Shown piece after piece: positions 25,483-38,931 of a DNA stretch of 64,000 nucleotides. The position numbers were made by a program, and so were the translations under genes. Origin of the DNA: Actinotalea subterranea (GTDB taxonomy: Bacteria; Actinomycetota; Actinomycetes; Actinomycetales; Cellulomonadaceae); the NCBI RefSeq assembly GCF_008364845.1, contig NZ_VTTP01000006.1, forward strand, positions 1 to 64,000, read 5' to 3'. The notes beneath the pieces are model-generated. The model did not search any database. It had not been told where the DNA came from and worked only from the letters and a program-made list of their open reading frames with translations. Position 1 is the first letter of the stretch; every line of letters begins with the position of its first letter.

Positions 25483-28242
25483 GTGGCCGAGGTGACCACG
25501 GGGCGCACCGGGCGGTCCGGACGCCCCGTGCGGCCGGCGCGCGTCCCGGCCGGCGTGCCCGCGCGTGACCTGCGCAGGGCACGCGGCGCGCTCGAGGCCG
25601 GGCTCCTGCAGAACGCGGCCGGGCACCCGGTGCGCGCGTCGCAGCGCTTCCGGTCGGCGCTGCGCCTCCTCGGTCAGGTGGCGGACGACGGGCCGGGCCG
25701 GGCAGGTGACGGGCCGACGCCCGGTGGGGCTCGCGGGGTGCCGGGCGCTGACCCGGACACGGCGTACGTGCGGGCGCGGGCCCTGCTCGGTCTGGTGATG
25801 AGCGACTTCGAGCTGCGGGCCGACGTGGCCGCGAGCGCGACCGCGCTCGACGAGGCGGAGCGCTGGGCCCGGGTGGCCGGGGCGAGCGCCGTCGAGGTCG
25901 CCGTCCTGGGCCAGCGGGGGCTCCTGGCGATGCGCGCCGGGAACCCGGCGGCGGCTCTGCGGGCGCTCGACCGTGCGGTCGCGCGGATCGGTCGGGCCGA
26001 GCCTGTCGACGCGTGCGTGCTCCTGCTCAACCGGGGCTCCCTGCACCTCGACGCGGGCCGCCTCGCCCAGGCCCGTGCAGATCTCGAGGAGTGCGCTGCC
26101 CGCGCCGGCGCAGCGGGGGACGTGATGCTGCTCTTCAAGGCCCGTCACAACCTCGGCTACCTCGCGTTCCTCGAGGGCGACCTGCCGGCCGCGCTGGCCG
26201 CGATGGCGGAGGCGGCGCAGATCGAGCACGGCGGGTCGCCGGCCGTCGCGCTCCTCGACCGTGCCCAGGTGCTGCTCGAGGCGGGGCTCACCACGGACGC
26301 CGACCGGAGCCTGGGGCGGGCGGCGGAGCTGTTCGCCGGCCAGGGGCTGTCCCACGACCTGGCGGAGGTCGAGCTGGCCCGCGCGCACTGCGCGCTCCTC
26401 GCCCGTCGACCCGAGGCTGCGCTGCGCTGGGCGCGCTCCGCCCGGCGGCGGTTCGTCCGGCGCGGCAACAAGCCCTGGTCGGCCCGCGCGGAGCTCGCGG
26501 TGTGCCGGGCCCGTGTCGCCGTCCTGCTCATGACCGAGCCGCGGCCCGTCGCGTCGCTCGTCCGGGTCGGCGAGCGCGCGGCTGCCCTCGGTGCGCGCGC
26601 CGGCGGGGGAGCGCCGCCCGGCGGGGTCGCCCGCGCAGCCTCGGTCACGGCGGCCGAGGCCTTCGTCGCGGCGGGGCGCGTCGACCGCGCACGTGCCGCG
26701 CTCGACGCCGCCGGTCGGCTGGGCCGCCACGACCCGCTCTCGCTGACGGTCCAGGCCCGGGTCGTCCGCGCCCAGCTGGCGTTCGCCGCGGGGCAGGACG
26801 CGCTCGCCCGCCGGCATGTGCGCGCGGGGCAGGCGGCGCTCGCCCTGCACCGTCGTCAGCTCGGGTCCGTCGAGGCCGTCGTGGCGGCTGCCGTGCACGG
26901 CGACCGCCTCACGGAGGTCGACGTGGGCGCCGCCCTGCGTCGCGGGGACGCCGCGGCAGTGCTCGACGCGGTCGAGCGTGGTCGTGCGACCTTCGCCGGG
27001 CCCGCGCGCGTGCGGCCGCCCGGGGACCCGGTGCTCGCCGAGCTCCTCGCGGACCTTCGCCGCTGCCTCGAGCGTGAGCGCGCGCTCCCGCTGGACGGCG
27101 GGCCGGCGGTGCGTGCGGAGCGTGAGGCGTCGCGACGGGAGGCGGACCGCCTGCGGACGCTCGCCCGCGAGCAGGCCTGGCGCCTCGGCGAGGGGACGAC
27201 GGCGCCGACGGCCGTGCGCGCCCGCGACCTCCGCGGAGCGTTCGAGCGGGCCGGACGCTCCGCGGGCCCGACAGTGGTGGACTACCTCGTCGACCGGGGC
27301 GTCGTGCACGCGGTGGTGGTCGACCCGGCCGGTGCGCGCCTCCTGCACCTCGCGGACGTGACCGAGACCGACGAGGTGGCGCGGCGGCTGGCCGCGGACC
27401 TGCGGGTCCTGGCGAACCCGCTCCTGCCCGCCCCGCTGCGTGAGGTCGCCGAGCGTTCGTTGGCCCGCGGGCTCGAGCGGCTCGACGCCCTCCTCGTGCG
27501 GCCCGTGGGGTGCACGGGACCCCTGCACGTCGTGGCGGGAGGGTGGATGGTGACCCTGCCGTGGGGTCTCGTGCCGTCCCGGGTCGGTCGCCCGACGAGT
27601 GTCGGCGAACGGCTCGAGCTGTCGGCCGGTCCGCCCATGGCGGCCCGCGACGTCGTCGCGTTCGCCGGCCCCGACCTCCCGCACGCCGAGGCCGAGGCCC
27701 GGGCCGTCGTCGAGGCGTGGTCCGGCGGCACGCTCCTCTCCGGTGAGGACGCCCGGTGCTCGGCTGCCGCGACCGCGCTGCGCACCGCGCGCGTCGTGCA
27801 CCTCGCGGCGCACGGTCGGCACGAGACGGACAACCCGCTGTTCTCGTGGGTGCGTCTGGCGGACGGCCCTCTGTTCGCGCACGAGCTCGACGGGCGGCCG
27901 CTGCCCGCGACCGCCGTCGTGCTGTCCGCGTGCGAGGTGGGGCGTGCGTCGGCCCGGCCGGGGGAGCAGGTGCTGGGCCTCGCGAGCGTCCTGCTGCGAC
28001 TCGGTGCGTCGTGCGTCGTCGCGGCCCTGGCCCCGCTGCGGGACGACCTGGCGGCCCGCGTCATGCCGGCGCTGCACGAGCGGCTCGCGGCAGGTGCGGG
28101 GCCTGCCGCAGCGCTCGCGGCCGCGGCCTCAGGCGTCGACGAGGTGGTCCCGGTCGCGTGCTTCGCGCCGTGGGCGCCCCTGGGCGCGGTCGGGCACGTA
28201 GGGCACCTCGGGGACACCGGGCTCGCCCGCCCAGGCGGCTGA
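25483..28242 (+). CDS. TPR-like CHAT domain protease (caspase fold)
   Basis: 919 residues. The first two thirds (about 25-600) are Ala/Arg/Leu-rich helical repeats of TPR type (ALRALDRAVARIG, LAQARADLEECAARAG, LLFKARHNLGYLAFLEGDLP). The C-terminal third is a CHAT domain with catalytic H777 in VHLAAHGRHE and C817 in VLSACEVGRA, followed by GEQVLGLASVLLRLGASCVV. CHAT enzymes are cysteine proteases of the caspase clan; in known bacterial systems (Craspase TPR-CHAT, gasdermin-linked proteases) the TPR part senses an activator. No signal peptide. Start uncertain: GTG 25483 or 25492; the frame is open further upstream into the S8 gene. The 3' end overlaps a gene on the other strand by 114 bases. 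Confidence 0.88.
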   Translation: MAEVTTGRTGRSGRPVRPARVPAGVPARDLRRARGALEAGLLQNAAGHPVRASQRFRSALRLLGQVADDGPGRAGDGPTPGGARGVPGADPDTAYVRARALLGLVMSDFELRADVAASATALDEAERWARVAGASAVEVAVLGQRGLLAMRAGNPAAALRALDRAVARIGRAEPVDACVLLLNRGSLHLDAGRLAQARADLEECAARAGAAGDVMLLFKARHNLGYLAFLEGDLPAALAAMAEAAQIEHGGSPAVALLDRAQVLLEAGLTTDADRSLGRAAELFAGQGLSHDLAEVELARAHCALLARRPEAALRWARSARRRFVRRGNKPWSARAELAVCRARVAVLLMTEPRPVASLVRVGERAAALGARAGGGAPPGGVARAASVTAAEAFVAAGRVDRARAALDAAGRLGRHDPLSLTVQARVVRAQLAFAAGQDALARRHVRAGQAALALHRRQLGSVEAVVAAAVHGDRLTEVDVGAALRRGDAAAVLDAVERGRATFAGPARVRPPGDPVLAELLADLRRCLERERALPLDGGPAVRAEREASRREADRLRTLAREQAWRLGEGTTAPTAVRARDLRGAFERAGRSAGPTVVDYLVDRGVVHAVVVDPAGARLLHLADVTETDEVARRLAADLRVLANPLLPAPLREVAERSLARGLERLDALLVRPVGCTGPLHVVAGGWMVTLPWGLVPSRVGRPTSVGERLELSAGPPMAARDVVAFAGPDLPHAEAEARAVVEAWSGGTLLSGEDARCSAAATALRTARVVHLAAHGRHETDNPLFSWVRLADGPLFAHELDGRPLPATAVVLSACEVGRASARPGEQVLGLASVLLRLGASCVVAALAPLRDDLAARVMPALHERLAAGAGPAAALAAAASGVDEVVPVACFAPWAPLGAVGHVGHLGDTGLARPGG

Positions 28243-29013
28243 CGCGTCGGGCAGGGCGTCCGGGCGGCCGAGGAGGCCCGCCCAGGCGCCGGCGGCGAGC
28301 ACCGCGGCGGGTGCGGAGCCCGTGAGGCGTACGGGGCCGTCGGGGCCCGCGGCCGGCACGTCGCGGCCCGGTGCGGCCAGGTGCGCGAGGTGGCTGCTGC
28401 TCGGCAGCATCGCGGCGCGGTCGTGCCCCGTCACAGCAGCGACGCCGCTCACCGAGGCGGGGAACGTCAGCGTGTGGCTCCCGGCGGTCTCGGCGGCGAC
28501 GAACACGCGCGTCCCGCCCTCGGCGGCGGCGCGCACGGTCACGGCGACGCGGCGGGCCGGCCGGACCCGGACGAACGGGAGCACGAGGACCTGGGCGCCC
28601 GCGTCGAGCGACCACCGGACCGCGCTCACGATGCGCTGGTCCGCGCACGCGCCGTCGACGTCGTGCACCGGTGCGACGAGGAGCTGCGCCTCGGGGACCA
28701 GGCCGCGCACGTGCGCGGCGCCCTGACCGACGAGGAGCGACGCGAGCGCGGTTCCGCCGGCCGTGTGCTCGTGCGAGGCGCGCCCGCGACCCGCGGGGCG
28801 GGTCGTCACCCGGGCGCCGCGCAGGTCGGGGTGGCGCAGGTCGGGATACCCGGCGAGCAGGGCGATGCGGGTGCCGGCCCCCGAGCGGTCACGGCCGAGG
28901 ACGGAGTACTCGAGCAGGGGGACCGGGCCCGGCGGCCGACGACGGTCCGCGAGCCAGCGCACGGCCAGCCAGCGGGAGAGGTCCACCACTGCCACGCCCA
29001 CGGGGTCGGACAT
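28129..29013 (-). CDS. subtilisin-fold pseudoprotease (S8-like, catalytic residues lost)
   Basis: 294 residues that follow the S8 fold but lack every catalytic residue. Asp is A54 (IALLAGYPDLRHPDL for the usual DTG...HPDL), His is G86 (AGGTALASLLVG for GHGT), oxyanion Asn is T176 (VAAETAG for AAGN), Ser is A234 (TGSAPAAVLAAGAWA for GTSMAxP). The fold markers HLAAPG and the HPDL turn remain. The frame is intact, so it is not a recent pseudogene. ATG 29013 has GAGGAGG five bases upstream; an earlier start at 29034 is possible. Convergent with the CHAT gene. It may be a binding partner, inhibitor or decoy for the proteases next to it. Confidence 0.82.
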   Translation of the reverse strand: MSDPVGVAVVDLSRWLAVRWLADRRRPPGPVPLLEYSVLGRDRSGAGTRIALLAGYPDLRHPDLRGARVTTRPAGRGRASHEHTAGGTALASLLVGQGAAHVRGLVPEAQLLVAPVHDVDGACADQRIVSAVRWSLDAGAQVLVLPFVRVRPARRVAVTVRAAAEGGTRVFVAAETAGSHTLTFPASVSGVAAVTGHDRAAMLPSSSHLAHLAAPGRDVPAAGPDGPVRLTGSAPAAVLAAGAWAGLLGRPDALPDASAAWAGEPGVPEVPYVPDRAQGRPRREARDRDHLVDA

Positions 29014-29095
29014 CACGCCTCCTCGTCCGGGCACGGGGTGCGCCCTCGTCCCTCAGGAGCGAGCGGTGCGCGCCGTGTGACGGCGGGGTCGTGAT

Positions 29096-29124
29096 TTGGT
29101 TCCCCTGACCACCTCGCGTACGCT
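29096..29124 (+). promoter_or_regulatory. promoter of the L10-L12 operon
   Basis: TTGGTT (29096-29101), 17-base spacer, TACGCT (29119-29124). Start near 29131, exactly where the L10 leader begins. The same -10 hexamer is used by rpoB. Confidence 0.6.
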
Positions 29125-29130
29125 GTCAGG

Positions 29131-29293
29131 GCCCAAGACCGCAGGTTGTCGGCTGCCCCGCTCGCGGGGTGGTGGACCGAAGTCCCGCTCTCGAGCGGAG
29201 GCCGGCGCAGGCGAGACTCATCGATGGTGTGCTGTGCCCTGCGGGGCAGGTGCGCCGCTGCGAGCCCCGCGCCTGCGCGGGGCTCTTCTCTTT
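29131..29293 (+). ncRNA. L10 (rplJ) leader, autoregulatory 5' UTR
   Basis: The stretch before rplJ contains CAAGACCGCAGG and nested GC hairpins, as in bacterial L10 leaders that bind the L10(L12)4 complex. It ends in an attenuator-like terminator at 29263. The segment 29205-29213 (GCGCAGGCG) is perfectly complementary to 29270-29278 inside that terminator, so an antiterminator fold is possible. It fills most of the 331 bases between the pseudoprotease gene and rplJ. Confidence 0.7.
29263..29293 (+). terminator. attenuator in the rplJ leader
   Basis: AGCCCCGCG, loop CCTG, CGCGGGGCT, then CTTCTCTTT. A perfect nine-pair stem with the best T-rich tail in the window, placed between promoter and rplJ start. 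Confidence 0.75.
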
Positions 29294-29344
29294 GTCCGGA
29301 CCCGGTGCCTCGACGACGGCGGTACGACCACCGGAAGGATTGCC

Positions 29345-29875
29345 ATGGCGAGGCCGGACAAGGCAGCCGCAGTCTCCGAGCTCACGGACCAGTTCCGTGA
29401 CTCGAACGCTGTCGTGCTGACCGAGTACCGCGGGCTCACCGTCGCGCAGCTCAAGCAGCTGCGTCGCGCGCTCAGCGGCAACGCAACCTACGCCGTGGTG
29501 AAGAACACGCTGTCCGCCATCGCGGCCAAGCAGGCTGGCGTCGAGATCTCGGACGACCAGCTCGCGGGCCCCTCGGCCGTCGCCTTCGTGACCGGTGACC
29601 CGGTCGAGGCGGCCAAGGGCCTGCGTGACTTCGCCAAGGCCAACCCGCAGCTCGTCATCAAGGGCGGTGTCCTCGACGGGCGCCCCCTGACGGCCGCGGA
29701 CATCACCAAGCTCGCGGACCTCGAGTCCCGCGAGGTCCTGCTGGCCAAGCTGGCCGGCGCAATGAAGGCGTCGCTCTTCGGGGCGGCTTACCTGTTCACC
29801 GCGCCTGCGGCCAAGGCCGTGCGCACCATCGATGCCCTGCGCGAGAAGCGGGCGACCGAGGAGCAGGCCGCCTGA
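29345..29875 (+). CDS. rplJ: 50S ribosomal protein L10 (uL10)
   Basis: 176 residues, normal length. [16 protein letters not shown] and [20 protein letters not shown] are typical; the C-terminal helix anchors L12 dimers to form the stalk. ATG 29345 with GGAAGGA upstream; the open frame upstream runs through the leader RNA and is not coding. Expected to repress its own operon by binding the leader. Confidence 0.97.
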   Translation: MARPDKAAAVSELTDQFRDSNAVVLTEYRGLTVAQLKQLRRALSGNATYAVVKNTLSAIAAKQAGVEISDDQLAGPSAVAFVTGDPVEAAKGLRDFAKANPQLVIKGGVLDGRPLTAADITKLADLESREVLLAKLAGAMKASLFGAAYLFTAPAAKAVRTIDALREKRATEEQAA

Positions 29876-29964
29876 CCTCGGTCAGGCACCCGCCCCTCGA
29901 CACACCACCCCACCTGCTCGCCGACCCGTCGTCGGCGCAGGGCAACTAGGAAGGACACGCCACC

Positions 29965-30351
29965 ATGGCGAAGCTCACCACCGAGCAGCTGCTCGACGCG
30001 TTCAAGGAGCTCACGCTCATCGAGCTCTCCGAGTTCGTGAAGGCCTTCGAGGAGACCTTCGAGGTCACCGCCGCCGCCCCCGTCGCTGTCGCCGGCCCCG
30101 CCGTCGCCGGTGCCGCTGCCGCCGAGGAGGTCGAGGAGAAGACGGAGTTCGACGTCGTCCTCGAGGCCGCCGGCGACAAGAAGATCCAGGTCATCAAGGA
30201 GGTGCGCGCGCTGACGAGCCTCGGCCTCAAGGAGGCCAAGGACCTCGTCGACGAGGCCCCCAAGGCCGTCCTGGAGGGCGTCAACAAGGAGGCCGCCGAG
30301 AAGGCGAAGGCCGCTCTCGAGGGTGCCGGCGCGACCGTCACCGTCAAGTGA
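29965..30351 (+). CDS. rplL: 50S ribosomal protein L7/L12 (bL12)
   Basis: 128 residues: N-terminal dimerization part, Ala/Val-rich hinge, and C-terminal domain ([35 protein letters not shown]) that recruits elongation factors. ATG after AGGAAGGA. Last gene before a strong hairpin. Confidence 0.97.
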   Translation: MAKLTTEQLLDAFKELTLIELSEFVKAFEETFEVTAAAPVAVAGPAVAGAAAAEEVEEKTEFDVVLEAAGDKKIQVIKEVRALTSLGLKEAKDLVDEAPKAVLEGVNKEAAEKAKAALEGAGATVTVK

Positions 30352-30407
30352 CTCGCTGCCTCTGAGGCATCCGGCGCGTCCGCGCGCCACGCAGTGACAT
30401 GAGTGCC

Positions 30408-30444
30408 GTCGAGGCCCGTGCCCCATCGGGGTGCGGGCCTCGAC
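30408..30444 (+). terminator. terminator after rplL
   Basis: GTCGAGGCCCG pairs with CGGGCCTCGAC and is extended by G-U and GC pairs to 17 pairs around a three-base loop. No T tract. It separates rplJL from the rpoB promoter. Confidence 0.7.
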
Positions 30445-30497
30445 GCGTCGAGCGGGGCGGTCGCCGGGGTGCCCGTCAAGTCGTCGGATGACCCTGC

Positions 30498-30526
30498 TGG
30501 ACAGTCGGAGACAGACCGGGTACGCT
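30498..30526 (+). promoter_or_regulatory. promoter of rpoBC
   Basis: TGGACA (one mismatch to TTGACA), 17-base spacer, TACGCT. Start near 30533, leaving a leader of about 145 bases. With the terminator before it, this explains the 325-base gap between rplL and rpoB. Confidence 0.65.
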
Positions 30527-30676
30527 AGCGCTTTGCGCTGGCTTGTGCCTGCCCACCCCTCAACCCGCCCTCGGTCCCGAGCTCTGCCCGGTCCCGAACC
30601 GATCGCCATGGGCTGGTAGAGCAGGGTAGGCCAAAGACCGGCGCGCGTGCACTCGATCCGCAGGGAAGGACCCCTC

Positions 30677-33600
30677 TTGGCTGCCTCGCGCACCCCTTCT
30701 GCTCCTCATGCCGACGCTATCGCGAACCGCACCGCGTCTCGCCGCGTCTCTTTCGCCAAGATCCACGAGCCTCTCGAGGTCCCTGACCTTCTGGGTCTGC
30801 AGACGGAGAACTTCGACTGGCTGCTCGGCAACGCCGCGTGGCAGGAGCGCGTCGCCGCCGCCGTCGAGGCGGGCCGGCAGGACGTCCCGGAGACCTCCGG
30901 TCTGGAGGAGATCTTCGAGGAGATCTCGCCGATCGAGGACTTCGGCGGGAGCATGTCCCTCTCGTTCCGGGACCACCGCTTCGAGCCGCCGAAGTACACG
31001 GCGGAGGAGTGCAAGGAGAAGGACTTCACGTACGCCGCGCCGCTCTTCGTGACGGCGGAGTTCGTGAACTACACGACCGGTGAGATCAAGAGCCAGACGG
31101 TCTTCATGGGCGAGTTCCCGCTCATGACCGAGCGCGGCACCTTCATCATCAACGGCACCGAGCGCGTCGTCGTCTCCCAGCTCGTCCGCTCGCCGGGCGT
31201 GTACTTCGAGCGCACCGCCGACAAGACGTCCGACAAGGACATCTTCACGGCCAAGATCATCCCCTCGCGAGGCGCCTGGCTCGAGTTCGAGATCGACAAG
31301 CGCGACGCCGTCGGCGTCCGCGTCGACCGCAAGCGCAAGCAGTCCGTCACGGTGCTGCTCAAGGCCCTCGGCCTGAGCGACGCGCAGATCCGCGAGGAGT
31401 TCGCGCTCTTCCCCGCCGTGCTCGAGACCCTCGAGAAGGACCACGTCCAGACCGAGGACGAGGCGCTGCTCGACATCTACCGCAAGATCCGCCCGGGCGA
31501 GCCGCCCACGGTCGAGGCCGGCCGCGCGCTGCTCGACAACTTCTACTTCAACCCCAAGCGCTACGACCTCGCGAAGGTCGGCCGCTACAAGGTGAACAAG
31601 AAGCTCGGCATCGACGCGCCCCTGTCCGACTCGGTGCTGTCGGTCTCGGACATCGTGGCGACGATCAAGTACATGGCTGCCCTGCACGCCGAGGTCGCGA
31701 ACATCCCGGGCACCCGCGCCGGCGAGGCCGTCGACGTCCGCGTCGAGGTCGACGACATCGACCACTTCGGCAACCGCCGCATCCGCGCGGTCGGCGAGCT
31801 CATCCAGAACCAGGTGCGCACCGGCCTGTCGCGCATGGAGCGCGTCGTCCGTGAGCGCATGACGACGCAGGACGTCGAGGCGATCACGCCGCAGACCCTG
31901 ATCAACATCCGCCCCGTGGTGGCGTCGATCAAGGAGTTCTTCGGCACCTCGCAGCTCTCGCAGTTCATGGACCAGAACAACCCGCTGGCGGGCCTGACGC
32001 ACAAGCGTCGCCTGTCCGCGCTCGGCCCGGGCGGTCTGTCCCGTGACCGCGCCGGCATGGAGGTCCGTGACGTCCACCCGTCGCACTACGGCCGCATGTG
32101 CCCGATCGAGACCCCTGAGGGCCCGAACATCGGCCTCATCGGCTCGCTCGCCACGTACGGGCGCATCAACCCGTTCGGCTTCGTGGAGACCCCGTACCGC
32201 AAGGTCACCAAGGGTCGAGTCACCGACGAGGTGCACTACCTCACGGCCGACGACGAGGACCGCTACGTCATCGCCCAGGCGAACGCGCCCCTCAAGGAGA
32301 ACGGCCAGTTCGCCGAGGAGCGCGTGCTCGTCCGCACCAAGGGTGGCGAGGCCATCGACGTCGCGGGCGACGCCGTGGACTACATGGACGTCTCGCCGCG
32401 CCAGATGGTCTCGGTCGCGACCGCGATGATCCCGTTCCTCGAGCACGACGACGCCAACCGTGCCCTCATGGGCGCGAACATGCAGCGCCAGGCGGTCCCG
32501 CTGGTCCGCTCCGAGGCGCCGCTCGTCGGCACCGGCATGGAGCGTCGTGCCGCCGTCGACGCGGGTGACGTCATCGTCGCCACGAAGCCTGGTGTCGTGA
32601 CCGAGGTCTCCGCCGACCTCATCACGGTGAGCAACGACGACGCGACGACGTCGACCTACCGGGTCGCGAAGTTCCGTCGTTCCAACCAGGGCACGTCGTA
32701 CAACCAGCGCGTCCTGGCCGACGAGGGCGACCGTGTCGAGGTCGGCTCCGTGCTGGCCGACGGCCCGGCGACGGACGAGGGCGAGCTGGCCCTGGGCCGC
32801 AACCTCCTCGTCGCGTTCATGTCGTGGGAGGGCCACAACTACGAGGACGCGATCATCCTGTCGCAGCGCCTCGTGCAGGACGACGTGCTGTCCTCGATCC
32901 ACATCGAGGAGCACGAGGTCGACGCGCGCGACACCAAGCTCGGGCCCGAGGAGATCACGCGGGACATCCCGAACGTCTCCGAGGAGGTCCTCGCCGACCT
33001 CGACGAGCGCGGCATCATCCGCATCGGCGCCGAGGTCTCCGCGGGCGACATCCTGGTCGGCAAGGTCACGCCCAAGGGCGAGACCGAGCTGACCCCGGAG
33101 GAGCGCCTGCTCCGTGCGATCTTCGGCGAGAAGGCGCGCGAGGTCCGCGACACGTCGCTCAAGGTGCCCCACGGCGAGTCCGGCACGGTCATCGAGGTCC
33201 GCACGTTCAACCGTGAGGACGGCGACGAGCTGCCCGCCGGCGTCAACGAGCTGGTCCGCGTCTACATCGCCGCCCGACGCAAGATCACCGACGGCGACAA
33301 GCTCGCCGGGCGTCACGGCAACAAGGGCGTCATCTCGAAGATCCTGCCCGTCGAGGACATGCCGTTCCTCGAGGACGGCACGCCCGTCGACGTGGTGCTC
33401 AACCCGCTCGGCGTGCCCGGCCGCATGAACGTCGGCCAGGTGCTCGAGACCCACCTCGGGTGGGTCGCCAAGCAGGGCTGGGACATCAAGCTCGCGGACC
33501 AGTCGGCGAGCTGGATCAAGGACGTCCCGTCCGCGGCCGAGCGCAGCGCGCCCGGTACGCCCGTGGCGACGCCGGTGTTCGACGGCGTCCCCGAGAACGT

Positions 33601-34183
33601 GCTGACGGGTCTCCTCGACGCGACGCACCCCAACCGCGACGGCGACCGCATGGTCGGCTCGGGCGGCAAGGCGCGTCTGTTCGACGGCCGCTCCGGCGAG
33701 CCGTTCCCCGACCCGATCGCGGTCGGCTACATGTACATCCTCAAGCTGCACCACCTGGTCGACGACAAGATCCACGCGCGCTCGACCGGCCCGTACTCGA
33801 TGATCACGCAGCAGCCGCTGGGTGGTAAGGCGCAGTTCGGCGGTCAGCGGTTCGGTGAGATGGAGGTGTGGGCCCTCGAGGCGTACGGCGCTGCCTACAC
33901 GCTCCAGGAGCTCCTCACCATCAAGTCCGACGACGTCCCCGGACGCGTCAAGGTGTACGAGGCCATCGTCAAGGGCGAGAACATCCCGGACTCCGGCATC
34001 CCCGAGTCCTTCAAGGTGCTCCTCAAGGAGATGCAGTCGCTCTGCCTGAACGTCGAGGTGCTGTCCTCGGACGGCGTCTCCATCGACATGAAGGAGAACG
34101 ACGACGAGGTCTACCGGGCCGCGGAGGAGCTGGGCATCGACCTGTCCCGCCGCCCGAACGCCTCGAGCATCGAAGAGATCTGA
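30677..34183 (+). CDS. rpoB: DNA-directed RNA polymerase subunit beta
   Basis: 1168 residues. The start is TTG at 30677, decided by GGGAAGGA six bases upstream and the usual [14 protein letters not shown]-type head; an upstream GTG at 30647 has no ribosome binding site. The rifampicin region reads [18 protein letters not shown] followed by [13 protein letters not shown], with the Asp, His and Ser found in drug-sensitive enzymes. Catalytic and flap regions are complete. Confidence 0.97.
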   Translation: MAASRTPSAPHADAIANRTASRRVSFAKIHEPLEVPDLLGLQTENFDWLLGNAAWQERVAAAVEAGRQDVPETSGLEEIFEEISPIEDFGGSMSLSFRDHRFEPPKYTAEECKEKDFTYAAPLFVTAEFVNYTTGEIKSQTVFMGEFPLMTERGTFIINGTERVVVSQLVRSPGVYFERTADKTSDKDIFTAKIIPSRGAWLEFEIDKRDAVGVRVDRKRKQSVTVLLKALGLSDAQIREEFALFPAVLETLEKDHVQTEDEALLDIYRKIRPGEPPTVEAGRALLDNFYFNPKRYDLAKVGRYKVNKKLGIDAPLSDSVLSVSDIVATIKYMAALHAEVANIPGTRAGEAVDVRVEVDDIDHFGNRRIRAVGELIQNQVRTGLSRMERVVRERMTTQDVEAITPQTLINIRPVVASIKEFFGTSQLSQFMDQNNPLAGLTHKRRLSALGPGGLSRDRAGMEVRDVHPSHYGRMCPIETPEGPNIGLIGSLATYGRINPFGFVETPYRKVTKGRVTDEVHYLTADDEDRYVIAQANAPLKENGQFAEERVLVRTKGGEAIDVAGDAVDYMDVSPRQMVSVATAMIPFLEHDDANRALMGANMQRQAVPLVRSEAPLVGTGMERRAAVDAGDVIVATKPGVVTEVSADLITVSNDDATTSTYRVAKFRRSNQGTSYNQRVLADEGDRVEVGSVLADGPATDEGELALGRNLLVAFMSWEGHNYEDAIILSQRLVQDDVLSSIHIEEHEVDARDTKLGPEEITRDIPNVSEEVLADLDERGIIRIGAEVSAGDILVGKVTPKGETELTPEERLLRAIFGEKAREVRDTSLKVPHGESGTVIEVRTFNREDGDELPAGVNELVRVYIAARRKITDGDKLAGRHGNKGVISKILPVEDMPFLEDGTPVDVVLNPLGVPGRMNVGQVLETHLGWVAKQGWDIKLADQSASWIKDVPSAAERSAPGTPVATPVFDGVPENVLTGLLDATHPNRDGDRMVGSGGKARLFDGRSGEPFPDPIAVGYMYILKLHHLVDDKIHARSTGPYSMITQQPLGGKAQFGGQRFGEMEVWALEAYGAAYTLQELLTIKSDDVPGRVKVYEAIVKGENIPDSGIPESFKVLLKEMQSLCLNVEVLSSDGVSIDMKENDDEVYRAAEELGIDLSRRPNASSIEEI

Positions 34184-34291
34184 TCTCGCCGGTCCGGCGG
34201 GGGAGTCGTGTCGACGACCCCGCCGGGCCCGGCCCACGGCTCTCACCGGCCAGTCACGGTGAACATGGACAGACGAAGGAAGTAGGACACC

Positions 34292-38170
<3,879 letters not shown>

Positions 38171-38188
38171 TCGAGTCCTCACAGGCTG

Positions 38189-38223
38189 ACGAGGGGGCCC
38201 ACCGCACCGGTGGGCCCCCTCGT
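38189..38223 (+). terminator. terminator after rpoC
   Basis: ACGAGGGGGCCCACC and GGTGGGCCCCCTCGT form a perfect 15-pair stem with a five-base loop, 18 bases after the stop. No T tract. Confidence 0.8.
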
Positions 38224-38240
38224 GGCCACCGGGCCTCGCT

Positions 38241-38270
38241 TTGACGGCCCGCGGGAGCAGCAGGTAACGT
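38241..38270 (+). promoter_or_regulatory. promoter of the str operon
   Basis: TTGACG (38241-38246), 18-base spacer, TAACGT (38265-38270). The start near 38277 gives rpsL a 280-base leader, unusually long, and accounts for the 388-base gap after rpoC. Confidence 0.65.
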
Positions 38271-38428
38271 AAATCCCTGTGCCCGCGCCGTCGGGCCCTC
38301 GCGCGTGCTTCGCATGCGGCGCCGCCTCCCAGTGAGGGACCGCGTCGCGGTGATGCCGGGTGGTGGATTCATCGCCGCGCTGTCCCACCGACCAGAGCTC
38401 TGGCGGTGGGTGCCGCGCTCAGGTGGGT

Positions 38429-38453
38429 CGACACGCCCGGGTGCGGGGGTCGG
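38429..38453 (+). promoter_or_regulatory. shared leader hairpin element, str operon copy
   Basis: In the rpsL leader. CGAC pairs with GTCG outside and CCCG with CGGG inside, around the loop GGTG, with an ACG / G internal bulge. It matches 24 of 25 bases of an element in the S10 leader; the only change is in the loop. It ends 105 bases before the rpsL start. The rest of this leader shows no other clear element. Confidence 0.6.
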
Positions 38454-38558
38454 TGTCGACGGCGCAGGACGAAAGATCCCAGGTCCGGCAGCAGCCGGAC
38501 CTCATGACCGGTCAACCGCCGGTCGACCAGAGACAGACCCGACGAAGACGGAGATGTA

Positions 38559-38930
38559 GTGCCCACGATCCAGCAGCTCGTGCGCAAGGGACGGACGTCC
38601 AAGACGACGTCCTCCAAGACGCCGGCCCTCAAGGGGAGCCCGCAGCGGCGCGGTGTGTGCACCCGCGTCTACACCACCACGCCCAAGAAGCCGAACTCCG
38701 CGCTCCGCAAGGTCGCGCGCGTCAAGCTCTCCAGCCAGGTGGAGGTCACGGCCTACATCCCCGGCGTCGGCCACAACCTGCAGGAGCACTCGATCGTGCT
38801 CGTCCGCGGCGGTCGTGTGAAGGACCTGCCCGGTGTCCGCTACAAGATCGTCCGCGGTGCGCTCGACACGCAGGGCGTGAAGAACCGCAAGCAGGCGCGC
38901 AGCCGTTACGGCGCGAAGAAGGGTAACTGA
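38559..38930 (+). CDS. rpsL: 30S ribosomal protein S12 (uS12)
   Basis: 123 residues, GTG start ([11 protein letters not shown]). The streptomycin-site lysines are wild type in [12 protein letters not shown] and [11 protein letters not shown], so no classic resistance change is seen. Decoding-centre protein, first gene of the str operon. Confidence 0.97.
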   Translation: MPTIQQLVRKGRTSKTTSSKTPALKGSPQRRGVCTRVYTTTPKKPNSALRKVARVKLSSQVEVTAYIPGVGHNLQEHSIVLVRGGRVKDLPGVRYKIVRGALDTQGVKNRKQARSRYGAKKGN

Positions 38931-38931
38931 G

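Noticed and set aside
28129-29013. Pseudogene explanation for the degraded subtilase
   Set aside because: No frameshift or internal stop, good ribosome binding site and preserved fold motifs; loss is confined to catalytic residues.
22252-29130. Mobile-element borders around the protease island
   Set aside because: Flanks are a terminator and a ribosomal leader; no integrase, tRNA att duplication or repeats seen, so the mode of acquisition is unknown.
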